Source: Chloroflexota bacterium (GTDB lineage Bacteria > Chloroflexota > Dehalococcoidia > Dehalococcoidales > UBA2162). Taken from it: DNA of 58,903 nucleotides. The stretch spans positions 1 to 58,903 of the forward strand of contig JACPPV010000001.1 in NCBI GenBank assembly GCA_016190825.1, written 5' to 3'. Each line of letters opens with the position of its first letter. Position 1 is the stretch's first letter. The notes beneath the pieces are model-generated. The model searched no databases, was not told the DNA's origin, and was given only the letters and a program-made list of their open reading frames with translations. Of the stretch, positions 24,027-33,250 are shown one piece after another. Made by a program: the position numbers and the translations under genes.

Positions 24027-24046
24027 GACAACATGGAGGGACTGAT

Positions 24047-27000
24047 ATGTTTAAGCCGGTCAGCAGCAAAGTAAACTTCCCACAGCTTGAGGAGGAAATC
24101 CTCCGTTTCTGGAAAGAGAAGGGCATTTTCGAGAAGAGCGTCGAGCAGAGGAAAGGCGGACCGAGGTTCGTTTTTTATGAGGGACCTCCGTTTGCCAACG
24201 GCAATCCGGGCATCCATCACGTTCTGGCCAGGGTCTTTAAGGACGTAGTGGTCCGCTACAGAGCATCGAAGGGCTATTATGTGCCGCGCATCGCCGGCTG
24301 GGATACCCATGGTCTGCCGGTAGAATTGGAGATAGAGAAGCAGTTGGGTTTCTCAAGCAAGAAGCAGATTGAAGAATACGGCGTGGCAGAGTTCAATAAG
24401 CGCTGCCGCGAAAGCGTATTTCGCTACCTCAAAGAGTGGAACAGCCTCACCGAGCGTATCGCCTATTGGGTAGACCTTGAAAAGGCCTATATGACTATGA
24501 GCAATGACTATATCGAATCAGTCTGGTGGGCAATCAAGCAGATGTGGGACAAGGGGCTGGTCTACCAGGGCTACCGGGTGACGCCGCACTGCCCCCGCTG
24601 CGGCACATCCCTCAGCTCCCATGAGGTCGCCCTCGGCTACCAGGACGACGTCCCGGACCCGTCGGTATACGTCAAATTCCGGCTCGTGCAATCAACAGGA
24701 CATGGCGACGAGGCTGACCAACGGCTATTGAATCTCCTGACCAGCACAGACACATATTTGTTAGCTTGGACGACCACGCCATGGACGCTGCCCGGCAACA
24801 CGGCACTGGCAGTTGCGCCAGATGCCCAATATGTCGTGGTTCGAGAACTTCACGAATATCTTATTCTATCTGAAGCACTCTTAAAAAACGCTGGGCTTGA
24901 TAATAAGGATATAATCGCACGATTCAAAGGGAGCGACATAGCTGGTGCAGAATATGAACCTCTCTACGATCCCCATAATTTCGGGGTATCTCGCTTAAGC
25001 ATGCCCGTGTTTGTCGCTCAAGAAAAGCCAGAGGCCGACCCGTTAACAAAACGTGGTCTTACCTATAAGGTAATTAAGGGGAAAATACTAGACAATGTTT
25101 TTGTCACATTAGAAGAAGGGACGGGAATTGTCCATATTGCCCCCGCTTTCGGTGAGGTGGATTTTGACGCCGGAAACTATTACGACCTAAGTTTCGTGCA
25201 GCCGGTGGATTTACAGGGCAAGGTTATCGGCACATATCCCGGTGCCGGCAAATTCGTCAAAGAAGCAGACCCCTTTATCATCGAAGATCTGAAGAGGCAC
25301 AAGATGGAAGACGGGAATACGCACAACCTGGTCTTCCGCAGCGAGACCATCAAACATACCTATCCCTTCTGCTGGCGGTGCAGCACGCCCCTGCTCTACT
25401 ACGCCAAGGAGACCTGGTACATCCGCACCACCGCGGTCAAAGACAGACTTATCGCTGGGAATGAGGAGATAAACTGGTACCCGGAGCACATCAAGCACGG
25501 GCGCTTTGGCGATTGGCTGGAAAACAATGTAGATTGGGCGTTTTCGCGGGAGCGATACTGGGGCACGCCATTGCCCGTCTGGCGCTGCGAAAGCTGCGGC
25601 GCGCACGAGTGTGTCGGCGGCGTCGGCGAGCTAAGGAGTAAGCCCGAATTCAGCGGTCTGAAGGACCCGCTGGATTTGCACCGGCCCTTTGTTGACGATG
25701 TTGGCTTCGCTTGCGGCAAATGTGGTGGCAAGATGCGAAGGACACCGGAGGTTTTGGACTGCTGGTTCGATTCCGGCTCGATGCCCTTTGCCCAGCTTCA
25801 TTACCCTTTTGACAACAAGGAACTGTTTGACAGGGAAACGAAGCAGGCTGACTTCATCTGTGAAGCAGTTGACCAGACGCGCGGCTGGTTTTACAGCCTG
25901 CACGCCATCTCCACTTTGCTGTTCGAGCGTCCCAGCTTCAAGAACGTCATCTGCCTGGGGCTCATCCTGGATGCCAAGGGCGAGAAGATGAGCAAGACGA
26001 GGGGCAATGTCGTCGATCCCTGGATGATAATCAATAAGCATGGCGCTGATGCCTTGCGCTGGTACCTGTTCACCGCTTCACCGCCAGGAAATGCGCGCCG
26101 TTTTGACGAGAAATCCGTCGCCGAAATCACGCGCCAGCTTTTTCTGACGCTGTGGAATGTGTACTCCTTCTTCGTCACCTATGCCAACATCGACCGCTTC
26201 ACCCCCGGCGCTGCGCAGCCAACTGGCGAACCCCCAGAGCTTGATCGCTGGATAACCTCGGAGCTTAACCAGCTTATCCTGGATGTTGATGCCGCGATGT
26301 CCGGTTATGACCCCACCGAGGCCGGCAGAAAAATTGAAGGCTTTGTTGATGAGCTGTCCAACTGGTACGTCCGCCGCAGTCGCCGGCGCTTCTGGAAAAG
26401 CGAGAATGACGCTGATAAACTTTCGGCCTACAACGCCCTATACCAGTGCCTGGTAACTCTCACCAAGCTGCTGGCGCCTCTTGCCCCCTATCTGGCCGAG
26501 GAGCTATACCAGAACCTGGTCTGCTCTGTATTCACGGACGCTCCGGAAAGCGTCCATCTCACCGATTTCCCGCTGGCGGACAGGAACAAGATTGACCAGC
26601 AGCTAACTGACGATGTCCGTTTGGCGATGAAGATATCTAGTCTGGGACGCGCGGCGCGGAGCAAAGCCGGCATAAAGGTTCGCCAGCCGTTACCGGTTAA
26701 CTATGTTGGCTTCAGTTCGATAAATGAACGGACAGAATCCTCGTTAAGGCGGATTATGCCCCAAATCTTGGATGAGCTTAACATCAAAGACCTGAAATGG
26801 AATACTCTGGAAGATGTAGCTGCTCGTGAAAGAGAGGGGTTTGTTGTGGTCAGCGAAGCTACATGCAATGTCGCTGCCCCACCACCATCAAGTATTTCTG
26901 TCGAGCTCCAGGCGGAAGGAATGGCGCGGGAAATCGTGCACCGCTTGCAGACGATGCGCCGTTCCGCCGGCTTTGACATCGCTGACCACATCCTCACGTT

Positions 27001-27172
27001 CTATCACGGTGACGATTACGTCAGGAAGGTACTCTGGGATTTCGCCAGTTATGTAAAACAGGAGACGTTGTCAACCGAGCTGGTTGATGGCATCCCCGCG
27101 CCAGATGTTTTCACCGAGCGCTTCAAGCTGGAGGGACACGAAATTACGTTAGGGGTGAAGCGGACGGGATAA
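24047..27172 (+). CDS. ileS: Isoleucyl-tRNA synthetase
   Basis: 1041 residues, a class I aminoacyl-tRNA synthetase of the long, eukaryote-like type. The HIGH-equivalent segment is NGNPGIHHVLAR (near residue 50) and KMSKTRGNV lies near 646. A CP1 editing insertion spans roughly residues 190-410, and CxxC pairs (CESCGAHE, CGKCGGKM) sit in the 500s. The anticodon-binding and C-terminal domains are complete. Long-type enzymes are often insensitive to mupirocin, but that is not shown here. It is controlled by the T-box at 23566-23858. Bases 24700-25140 (editing domain) are visibly richer in A/T with different codons from the rest. The stop is one base from the convergent htrA stop. Confidence 0.97.
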   Translation: MFKPVSSKVNFPQLEEEILRFWKEKGIFEKSVEQRKGGPRFVFYEGPPFANGNPGIHHVLARVFKDVVVRYRASKGYYVPRIAGWDTHGLPVELEIEKQLGFSSKKQIEEYGVAEFNKRCRESVFRYLKEWNSLTERIAYWVDLEKAYMTMSNDYIESVWWAIKQMWDKGLVYQGYRVTPHCPRCGTSLSSHEVALGYQDDVPDPSVYVKFRLVQSTGHGDEADQRLLNLLTSTDTYLLAWTTTPWTLPGNTALAVAPDAQYVVVRELHEYLILSEALLKNAGLDNKDIIARFKGSDIAGAEYEPLYDPHNFGVSRLSMPVFVAQEKPEADPLTKRGLTYKVIKGKILDNVFVTLEEGTGIVHIAPAFGEVDFDAGNYYDLSFVQPVDLQGKVIGTYPGAGKFVKEADPFIIEDLKRHKMEDGNTHNLVFRSETIKHTYPFCWRCSTPLLYYAKETWYIRTTAVKDRLIAGNEEINWYPEHIKHGRFGDWLENNVDWAFSRERYWGTPLPVWRCESCGAHECVGGVGELRSKPEFSGLKDPLDLHRPFVDDVGFACGKCGGKMRRTPEVLDCWFDSGSMPFAQLHYPFDNKELFDRETKQADFICEAVDQTRGWFYSLHAISTLLFERPSFKNVICLGLILDAKGEKMSKTRGNVVDPWMIINKHGADALRWYLFTASPPGNARRFDEKSVAEITRQLFLTLWNVYSFFVTYANIDRFTPGAAQPTGEPPELDRWITSELNQLILDVDAAMSGYDPTEAGRKIEGFVDELSNWYVRRSRRRFWKSENDADKLSAYNALYQCLVTLTKLLAPLAPYLAEELYQNLVCSVFTDAPESVHLTDFPLADRNKIDQQLTDDVRLAMKISSLGRAARSKAGIKVRQPLPVNYVGFSSINERTESSLRRIMPQILDELNIKDLKWNTLEDVAAREREGFVVVSEATCNVAAPPPSSISVELQAEGMAREIVHRLQTMRRSAGFDIADHILTFYHGDDYVRKVLWDFASYVKQETLSTELVDGIPAPDVFTERFKLEGHEITLGVKRTG

Positions 27173-27173
27173 C

Positions 27174-28334
27174 CTAGCGCGGTGGTGCGGGGCTTTCCGC
27201 CAGCGTCACGGTAAAAGATGACTCCGTTCTCCCCCTCCAGACTGTCATGGTCACGTCCTGCCCGATGCCGGAGGTGTGCAACGCACGGAGCAACTCATCC
27301 ACGTTATTGACATCCTTGCCATTAAATCTGGTAATAACGTCCCCAGCTCTCACCCCAGCCCTGTCTGCCGGACTACCGCTGGCCACGGAAACTATCAGGG
27401 CTCCCCGGCTAACGGCAAGGTTGGCGCTCAAGACTACGAACTGGTCGACGGTCCGCATGCTAATTCCCAGGTATGGGCGGAGAACGAATCCTCTTTGTAT
27501 CAGTGACTCGATAACCGGCTTAGCGGTGAAGGAGCTGATGGCATAGCCCATACCTTCAACGCCGGCCGCCGAAATCTTGGCGCTGGTAATGCCGACTACC
27601 TCGCCGGCCATATTGACCAGCGGACCACCGCTGTTGCCAGGATTGATTGCCGCCGTAGTCCCGATCAGGTCGTACAGCGTTTGCCCCGCAGAAACCGGCA
27701 CCGTCGCCTTCAAAGTTCGAACTATCCCCTCGGAAGGAGTAACACCCAGATTCAGGGAGTTGCCGATAGCCACCACCCAGTCACCCAACCTCAGAATCTG
27801 AGAATCTCCCATCGTAATGGCGGGAAGGTTACTCGCATTGATTCGGATCACCGCCAGGTCAGTCAACACATCGGTGGCGATTGGCTGCGGGTCTGCCGCA
27901 AAAGTGCGCCCGTCATCCAGGGTCACGGTAATTGCTCGAGCGCCTTCGAGCACATGGTTATTGGTGACAATTATCCCGTCCTCACTGATGATCCAGCCAG
28001 AACCAGCACCCTCCTGTGTAAAAGGACGGTTGAAAACATCCAGCATGGTTATCTCGGTGTTGATCGCCACCACCGAAGGCTTCACAATGGCGACAACGTC
28101 AGCAATGGTCGGCAGCGGCTCAGTCTGGCGGTCGATAGGAATTATAAAGCCGGGCTGGATAGGAGTTACATTCGGGGCAGCCGCGGGAGATTGGGCAACG
28201 GGTTGAACGGGCGGTGACGGCTGAGGCGACTGAGCAGGTGCCTGCGGCAAAAGCTGAATACATGCCGAGCCAAGAACGAGAGTCAGAACCAGAAGAAAAG
28301 AAATAACCGGGCTTAACCGAAAGAATTTCTCCAT
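27174..28334 (-). CDS. HtrA/DegP-type serine protease, lipoprotein, one PDZ domain
   Basis: 386 residues. The signal peptide ends in a lipobox (VLGSAC), so the protein is probably lipid-anchored outside the membrane, followed by a Pro/Gln linker (residues 30-65). The trypsin-like domain has the triad His (TNNHVL), Asp (TDLAVI) and Ser (GNSGGPL), and one PDZ domain occupies about 285-375 (LRPYLGISM, GSPADRAGV, GDVITRFNG). Role: surface protein quality control. It converges with ileS, the stops separated by one base, leaving no room for a terminator. No clear operon partner. Confidence 0.94.
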   Translation of the reverse strand: MEKFFRLSPVISFLLVLTLVLGSACIQLLPQAPAQSPQPSPPVQPVAQSPAAAPNVTPIQPGFIIPIDRQTEPLPTIADVVAIVKPSVVAINTEITMLDVFNRPFTQEGAGSGWIISEDGIIVTNNHVLEGARAITVTLDDGRTFAADPQPIATDVLTDLAVIRINASNLPAITMGDSQILRLGDWVVAIGNSLNLGVTPSEGIVRTLKATVPVSAGQTLYDLIGTTAAINPGNSGGPLVNMAGEVVGITSAKISAAGVEGMGYAISSFTAKPVIESLIQRGFVLRPYLGISMRTVDQFVVLSANLAVSRGALIVSVASGSPADRAGVRAGDVITRFNGKDVNNVDELLRALHTSGIGQDVTMTVWRGRTESSFTVTLAESPAPPR

Positions 28335-28469
28335 TTATTTCATTCTACCATGTTCGTGAGCGGGCAAAAAGGACAAGCCGAGAGGGCGCTTACGAATACC
28401 CTTGCAACCTGTCATTGCAGAAACATGTCTGCCCCGAGCGATAGGGACTTGTATCAACTCTGCATGTGC

Positions 28470-28640
28470 AATCTCATGCCAAGACCGTCATTCCGGCCGT
28501 ATCGCGGTACGGGGTAAACTCCAGCCGAAATCCAGCGGGGCGGGAGTAGACTCCCGCCTGCACGGAGAATGACAAACGGCCTAACACATCTCGATTCATC
28601 AGGTTTCGCAATGACAAAGCGCTGCGGCCTCGACCAGGGA
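28470..28640. repeat. Dispersed intergenic repeat
   Basis: It contains GTATCGCGGTAC (inverted repeat), GCGGGAGTAGACTCCCGCC and GAATGACAA blocks shared with the repeats at 19000 and 23890. It occupies much of the 28335-28819 gap. Confidence 0.6.
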
Positions 28641-28706
28641 TACTTCTTGCGACATCAGACAATTAAAACGAACCAGACGCTAAAAAGATAGGAGCGAATA
28701 AAAAAA

Positions 28707-28731
28707 GGGGCTAAGCCGTGGACTTAGCCCC
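28707..28731 (-). terminator. Orphan rho-independent terminator facing minus
   Basis: A 9-bp stem GGGGCTAAG/CTTAGCCCC with a 7-base loop is flanked on the left by seven A, which become seven T after the stem on the minus strand. No minus-strand gene lies upstream of it (the next gene, from 28820, is on the plus strand). Confidence 0.6.
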
Positions 28732-28819
28732 CCTTGATTGAATCAACATGTCTTTCTTGAGAAATTTGACAGCAAGGAGACTGAAATATTATAAATATGT
28801 AAATTTTGCTTGAGGGGGA

Positions 28820-29515
28820 ATGGCTGTGTTTGATTGGAAAAGAAAGGTCATTGCTTGTGCAGTGGTCGCCGAGGAGTTGCGTGCGAAACTTCCAGCCGAA
28901 ATAGAATGCGAGACCCTTGAATTCGGCTTACACCGCACCCCGCAAGCATTGAAAACTGCTCTCCAAGAAGCCATTAACAACTCTGAGGGATACGACGAGT
29001 TGGTGCTCGGCTATGGTTTATGTGGAATGGCGGTGGTGGGTTTGTGTTCTAATTCAAGCACACTGATAATCCCGAGGGCTGATGACTGTATTACCATATT
29101 CCTCGGCTCACGGGAGGCATTCCGTGCACAGCAGCGCAATCATCCGGGCTCACTGTTTCTGACCAAGGGGTGGCTCGATGGCGGGAAAGATGACGATACT
29201 CCCTCCTTACAAAACTACACTAAATGGGTGGAGAAATATGGGGAAGAACGCGCTAAGCGGCTTCGGCAAATTTATCTCCGTGATTTTAAGAGATTGGCGT
29301 TCATCAAAACGGGCGAGTCCAAGCTGGATGAATATCGCGAACGTGCCCAGAAGAGAGCTGAATATCTTAACCTGCGCTACGATGAAATCCCCGGCTCCAC
29401 TGTCCTGGTAGAGAAAATTGCCGACGGGCTTTGGGATGATGATTTTGTTGTAATATCGCCAGGTAATCCCGTCACTTTCGAAGACTTCTGGCCTTTGAGC
29501 AACCAGAAGCAGTAA
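28820..29515 (+). CDS. DUF1638 protein
   Basis: 231 residues. The pattern VIACAVVAEEL near the start, then DELVLGYGLCGMAVVGL and PRADDCITIFLGSR, matches DUF1638 proteins found beside corrinoid methyltransferases in anaerobes; their reaction is unknown. Several cysteines (in IACAV, IECET, GYGLCG, DDCIT) could bind a metal. GAGGGGGA precedes the ATG closely. It is the free-standing relative of the N-terminal domain of the histidine kinase at 15006. It is followed 73 bases later by a kinase-like gene. Confidence 0.85.
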   Translation: MAVFDWKRKVIACAVVAEELRAKLPAEIECETLEFGLHRTPQALKTALQEAINNSEGYDELVLGYGLCGMAVVGLCSNSSTLIIPRADDCITIFLGSREAFRAQQRNHPGSLFLTKGWLDGGKDDDTPSLQNYTKWVEKYGEERAKRLRQIYLRDFKRLAFIKTGESKLDEYRERAQKRAEYLNLRYDEIPGSTVLVEKIADGLWDDDFVVISPGNPVTFEDFWPLSNQKQ

Positions 29516-29588
29516 CCTGTCTGTGCTTCAATTAGTTGACATAATCTGGCTATCCGGGCTTCCATGAGCAAGGTCCGTCGGAGATAAG

Positions 29589-30227
29589 ATGGCTGTTATT
29601 ACGATTCGTGGTCTAACCGGCAGCGGCGCGCAGGAGATTGGGCGGGAGATCGCCCGCCTGTGCCGCTGCGATTACGTGGACAGGGAAATTCTTGAACAGG
29701 TGGCGCATCTTCTCGGGTACCCTGTCGCCCAGGTTGCGGAGAAAGAGCGAATCCCTCCGCGCCTGGTTGAAAGGATTACGAGCGTGTTCGAAAGGGCGCG
29801 AGAGAAGTCTGGCACCGCCGAGAGCGTTTTCCGCCGTACCTGGCAAGACCCCATTGATGACGCCCAGTACCTTTATGCCCTTGAATCGGTGATTCAGGAC
29901 CTGGCTTTGGAGGGGGATATTGTACTGGTCGGGCGCGGGAGCCAATTTATCCTGCGGAATCATCCGGGAGCGTTGCATGTCCTGGTCACCGCCCCGCTGT
30001 CTGCCCGGATCAGTAACGTAATGGCGACATCGAATTCGAGCAAGGAACAGGCGCGGAAAGACATCGAGGAAACAGATAAGAGCCGCCGCGCATTCGTCAT
30101 GCGATTTTTTAAGCGTTCGCTGGAGAACATGGAGCATTATGACATAATACTCAATACCGAGCGTCTTTCACTGCACGCCGCGGTACATATTATCATCTCC
30201 GCGGCCAAGGAGAAAGCCGGGAGATAA
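29589..30227 (+). CDS. Cytidylate kinase-like P-loop protein
   Basis: 212 residues. ITIRGLTGSGAQEIGREIA resembles the start of the cytidylate kinase-like family: the P-loop is degenerate (GLTGSGAQEIG instead of GxxGSGKGT), as is usual in this group. VLVGRGSQFIL and a basic lid region (MRFFKRS) follow. It is probably a nucleotide-binding regulator or kinase of unknown substrate rather than the housekeeping Cmk. It may share a transcript with the DUF1638 gene. Confidence 0.8.
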   Translation: MAVITIRGLTGSGAQEIGREIARLCRCDYVDREILEQVAHLLGYPVAQVAEKERIPPRLVERITSVFERAREKSGTAESVFRRTWQDPIDDAQYLYALESVIQDLALEGDIVLVGRGSQFILRNHPGALHVLVTAPLSARISNVMATSNSSKEQARKDIEETDKSRRAFVMRFFKRSLENMEHYDIILNTERLSLHAAVHIIISAAKEKAGR

Positions 30228-30259
30228 TAGCTGGCGCTTAGTTGCATAAATAGGCGTAC

Positions 30260-30400
30260 CAACGACACCGTTCGTCCCCGTATCAAGTACGGGGCAGGCT
30301 CTGAGCCTGTCGAAGGGCGCGCCGATGGTTTCCTTCGGCTTCGCTCCCTCAACTTCGTTCGGGACAGGTCAGGACAGGCTAGCTCACCATGAACGGCGCG
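30260..30400. repeat. Dispersed repeat, second family (TTTCCTTCGGCTTCGCTC type)
   Basis: The segments CCTGTCGAAGGGCGC, TTTCCTTCGGCTTCGCTC and GACAGGTCAGGACAGGC match the repeat near 38772. The 30228-30505 gap holds nothing else recognisable. Confidence 0.6.
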
Positions 30401-30505
30401 TGCTGTTACGCGGAATTCTGCAACTTAGTACTAGTACCGCCGTATTCAATATGCCCGTAAGGTCCAGTTCCCAATAGGCTCTGGAACCGGGCAGCTCGTG
30501 GGAAC

Positions 30506-30952
30506 CTATAAATCCTCAAGCATAGTGGTAAACGTATCGTGGTGCGCTTCTTCCGCTTTCAATATGTCTTGAAAAAGGAAAGCGGTGGTGGAGTCCTTGT
30601 CCTGATTGGCTACCTCAATAATCTGCTTGTACAGGGTTATCGCCCCTGCCTCATCCTTGATGTCCTGCTCTAGCCTCTCCTTGATTGTATTACCGACATT
30701 TATCGGCGTGGGTCTGGTACTGGGGATGCCTCCCAGGTAATATAGCCTTTCGGCAATGGCTTCGGCGTGCTTCATCTCCTGCATTGCGATGGACTTGAAT
30801 TCGCTCTGAACAGCGAATCCCTTCACACCGCCCCACTGTACGTGTTGCCACATGTACTGTATGGATACCTGAAGCTCCCGCGCGATAGCTTCATTGAGCA
30901 TATCCAAAAGCTTGCTTGAGACCTTGGTGACCGAGTCCCTTTTTTCGGGCAT
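30506..30952 (-). CDS. Bacterioferritin/ferritin-like protein
   Basis: 148 residues from the ATG at 30952, chosen for the GGAGG 8 bases upstream; the frame is open well beyond. A four-helix-bundle protein: a first-helix Glu in NEAIARELQV, an EMKHAEAIAERL diiron motif (ExxH), and a final EEAHHDTF motif. The segment QYMWQHVQWG resembles bacterioferritin. It likely stores or detoxifies iron. It is the last gene of a minus-strand set with FprA, Hrb and rubrerythrin, a typical oxygen-protection group of strict anaerobes. Confidence 0.88.
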   Translation of the reverse strand: MPEKRDSVTKVSSKLLDMLNEAIARELQVSIQYMWQHVQWGGVKGFAVQSEFKSIAMQEMKHAEAIAERLYYLGGIPSTRPTPINVGNTIKERLEQDIKDEAGAITLYKQIIEVANQDKDSTTAFLFQDILKAEEAHHDTFTTMLEDL

Positions 30953-31013
30953 ATCAAAAACCTCCATAAAAAATCCTACTCTGTAATCCGTTTCCGGCGA
31001 GGCAGGCGGGGAA

Positions 31014-31259
31014 TTACCTGAGCTTACCCATGAACTCCCGCGCCTGGCGGTCCCATTCGCGGGCCTCAATGTCCACCTCAGTTCCTGTACCCTCAGCGCA
31101 AGTAGAGACCTGAACTCCGCCACCGCCGCCTTCAAAGGTGATACAAGTCTCATTCTGCTCCGTCACCTTCAGGCCATATCCGCTGGGCCCGAAGAAAGCA
31201 AACGCCCTGTTGAGTACCTCCCCTGAATTTAGTTTGGTCTTGACCGACATCTTCAGCAT
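31014..31259 (-). CDS. Small conserved-looking protein of unknown function
   Basis: 81 residues from ATG 31259 (AGGAGG, 7-base gap); TTG 31265 is possible. A compact alpha/beta pattern with SGEVLNRAFAFFGP, then CITFEGGGGGVQVST and EVDIEAREWD. I recognise no family. It lies between fprA (44 bases upstream) and the bacterioferritin-like gene, in the oxidative-defence operon, so a role there is plausible but only inferred. Confidence 0.7.
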   Translation of the reverse strand: MLKMSVKTKLNSGEVLNRAFAFFGPSGYGLKVTEQNETCITFEGGGGGVQVSTCAEGTGTEVDIEAREWDRQAREFMGKLR

Positions 31260-31303
31260 TGCCAAGCCTCCTTCTTCATTCCAGATTAGCAGAAGAAAAA
31301 CGA

Positions 31304-32488
31304 CTAAGTAAAGCCGTTTTCCTTGTGTTTTTGCGCGATAGTCTCCGCCAGGCTGTCCAGCGCCTTGAAATCAGTTTCTGTGGGTAACCCTTTGCAGATT
31401 ACCGGCGGCAGGAACTCGACTTTGATGCTTGAAAGCATTGCCTTTGCCTGCTCGTCCATCCTGCCGCCCCAGCCGTAAGAGCCCACAAGTGAGACGAATT
31501 TCAGTTTTGGCCGGATGATGTTTGTCAGGAACACGGCAAAGGCTGCGTGCGGGTGGAGACCTGCCTGGACCATGGGCGTTGCCACCACCAGTGTCGCCGC
31601 CTCTACCATGGCCATGGCAAGCTTACCGATATCGGTAGAGGTCAATTCGAACAGCTTGACGGTAACCCCCCGGTCCATAAGTGCGCTGTTTAAGTAGTCA
31701 ACTATCTTGCGGGTGGTGCCGTGCATCGTGACATAGGGCAGTACCACGATGTTTTTCGGCGGGTCCGCCACCCAGCTCCGGTAAGCCTCCAGGACAAATG
31801 CAGGGTGGTCATAGACCGGACCGTGGCTGGGAGCAATCATATCAACAGAGTATTCCTTGATTCTCTCCAGGTGGCGCTGGATGTTGACGTGGAACGGCAT
31901 CATGATCTCGGCATAATATCTCTTGGCTTCTTCGTAAGCCAGTCTTTCATCCCTGGCGTAGAGGTCGCTGGTTGCCAGGTGGGAACCAAAAAAATCACAG
32001 GTAAAGAGTATCCGTTCCTCTTTCAGGTACGTCAGCATGGTCTCGGGCCAGTGGACCCAGGGAGCGTGGATGAATTCAAGTGTCCGGTCTCCCAGAGAAA
32101 CGGTTTCCCGGTCGTTGACCGTAATCACCCTGTCCGGCGGAAGCATCAGCAGGTCGTGGAGCATATCCTTTCCACGGGGCGTAACGAGCACCTTCGCCTC
32201 CGGGAACCGGTTCAGGACATAGGGAAGACTGCCGGAATGGTCCTGTTCCGCATGGTTGGCGATGACGTAATCGATTTTCTCAACCCGAAGAGTATCGAGA
32301 TGGCCGGCAAGCACTGCCGAGGTGCTCGGGTCGACGGTATCGATCAGAGCCGTCTTTTCGCTGCCCCGGACCAGGTAGGCGTTATAGCTGGTGCCATCGG
32401 GCAGGGGAATCATGGCATCAAATAAACGGCGTTCCCAGTCAATCGCGCCCACCCAGTAAACGCCCGGCCTCATTTCCCTGGGTTTCAT
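31304..32488 (-). CDS. fprA: A-type flavoprotein (flavo-diiron NO/O2 reductase)
   Basis: 394 residues from ATG 32488, one base after the upstream stop. The N-terminal metallo-beta-lactamase-like domain carries the diiron ligands HAEQDHSG, HAPWVHWPE, DFFGSH and SHGP. The C-terminal flavodoxin domain binds FMN (MHGTTRKI and GSYGWGG). Such enzymes reduce O2 to water or NO to N2O using electrons from rubredoxin. The gene directly upstream encodes Hrb, the known electron donor pair in Moorella, so the two likely form one pathway. Frame extension to 32569 would overlap hrb and lacks support. Confidence 0.95.
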   Translation of the reverse strand: MKPREMRPGVYWVGAIDWERRLFDAMIPLPDGTSYNAYLVRGSEKTALIDTVDPSTSAVLAGHLDTLRVEKIDYVIANHAEQDHSGSLPYVLNRFPEAKVLVTPRGKDMLHDLLMLPPDRVITVNDRETVSLGDRTLEFIHAPWVHWPETMLTYLKEERILFTCDFFGSHLATSDLYARDERLAYEEAKRYYAEIMMPFHVNIQRHLERIKEYSVDMIAPSHGPVYDHPAFVLEAYRSWVADPPKNIVVLPYVTMHGTTRKIVDYLNSALMDRGVTVKLFELTSTDIGKLAMAMVEAATLVVATPMVQAGLHPHAAFAVFLTNIIRPKLKFVSLVGSYGWGGRMDEQAKAMLSSIKVEFLPPVICKGLPTETDFKALDSLAETIAQKHKENGFT

Positions 32489-32489
32489 C

Positions 32490-33209
32490 CTATTGGTCCT
32501 CCAGTTTCTCAAAGTCGGCCTTAGTGGCTCCGCAAATGGGACAAGTCCAGTCATCCGACAGTTGTTCAAACGGCGTCCCGGGCTTGATCCCGCTTTCAGG
32601 ATCGCCTAACTCCGGGTCGTAGATATAGCCACAGACCGAGCATCGGTACTTTGCCAGTTTTACGGGCGGCGCCTCTTTTTTCTCCATAACATAACTCGGT
32701 GCGGTCTTGGGAGTCGTTCCACGCTTGACCTGCTGGTAGTAGGAGTAGGTCAAGCATGCCTCCTCGCTGACCACATCGGCGGCAATGACCTCGCCGACGA
32801 AAATTGTATGGGTCCCCATATCAATCTCCTTGACTACCCTGACTTCCATGAAAGAGGTGGCGTTATCCAGGACTATCGGCGCGCCGGTCTCACCCAACCT
32901 GTAGTTGATCTCTTCCAGCTTGTTTGTCTCCTTTCCCGATTTAAAGCCAAGGCGTCCGATGAATGAGAGCGGTGTATCCTGGCAGAGGGTGGATGCGGTG
33001 AAAACCCCGCTTTCATGGATGAATTCATGAGTCAAATTGCTTTTGTTGATGCTCACCGCAACGGTTGGGGGCTGGGAGGTTATCTGAAACAAGGTATTGG
33101 CAACTTGCGCATTAAGCCTGTCTCCTTTCCGGCTACCGATGATATACATGCCGTAGCCCAGCTTCGATAAGGCCTGTATGTTTAGCAAGTCCTTTCCAAC
33201 GGTGCTCAT
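32490..33209 (-). CDS. hrb: Flavin reductase-rubredoxin fusion (high-molecular-weight rubredoxin)
   Basis: 239 residues from ATG 33209 (GGAGGC, 6-base gap). Residues 1-165 are an FMN-binding flavin reductase-like domain ([29 protein letters not shown]). The last 55 residues are a rubredoxin with its iron site CSVCGYIYD and [11 protein letters not shown]. It passes electrons from NAD(P)H to flavo-diiron protein FprA, encoded next, one base apart. The same order is known from Moorella thermoacetica. Part of the minus-strand defence operon 33778-30506. Confidence 0.94.
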   Translation of the reverse strand: MSTVGKDLLNIQALSKLGYGMYIIGSRKGDRLNAQVANTLFQITSQPPTVAVSINKSNLTHEFIHESGVFTASTLCQDTPLSFIGRLGFKSGKETNKLEEINYRLGETGAPIVLDNATSFMEVRVVKEIDMGTHTIFVGEVIAADVVSEEACLTYSYYQQVKRGTTPKTAPSYVMEKKEAPPVKLAKYRCSVCGYIYDPELGDPESGIKPGTPFEQLSDDWTCPICGATKADFEKLEDQ

Positions 33210-33250
33210 CGCGATGCCTCCGTGCCTTTCCATTTACGGTTTCTTCGCCC

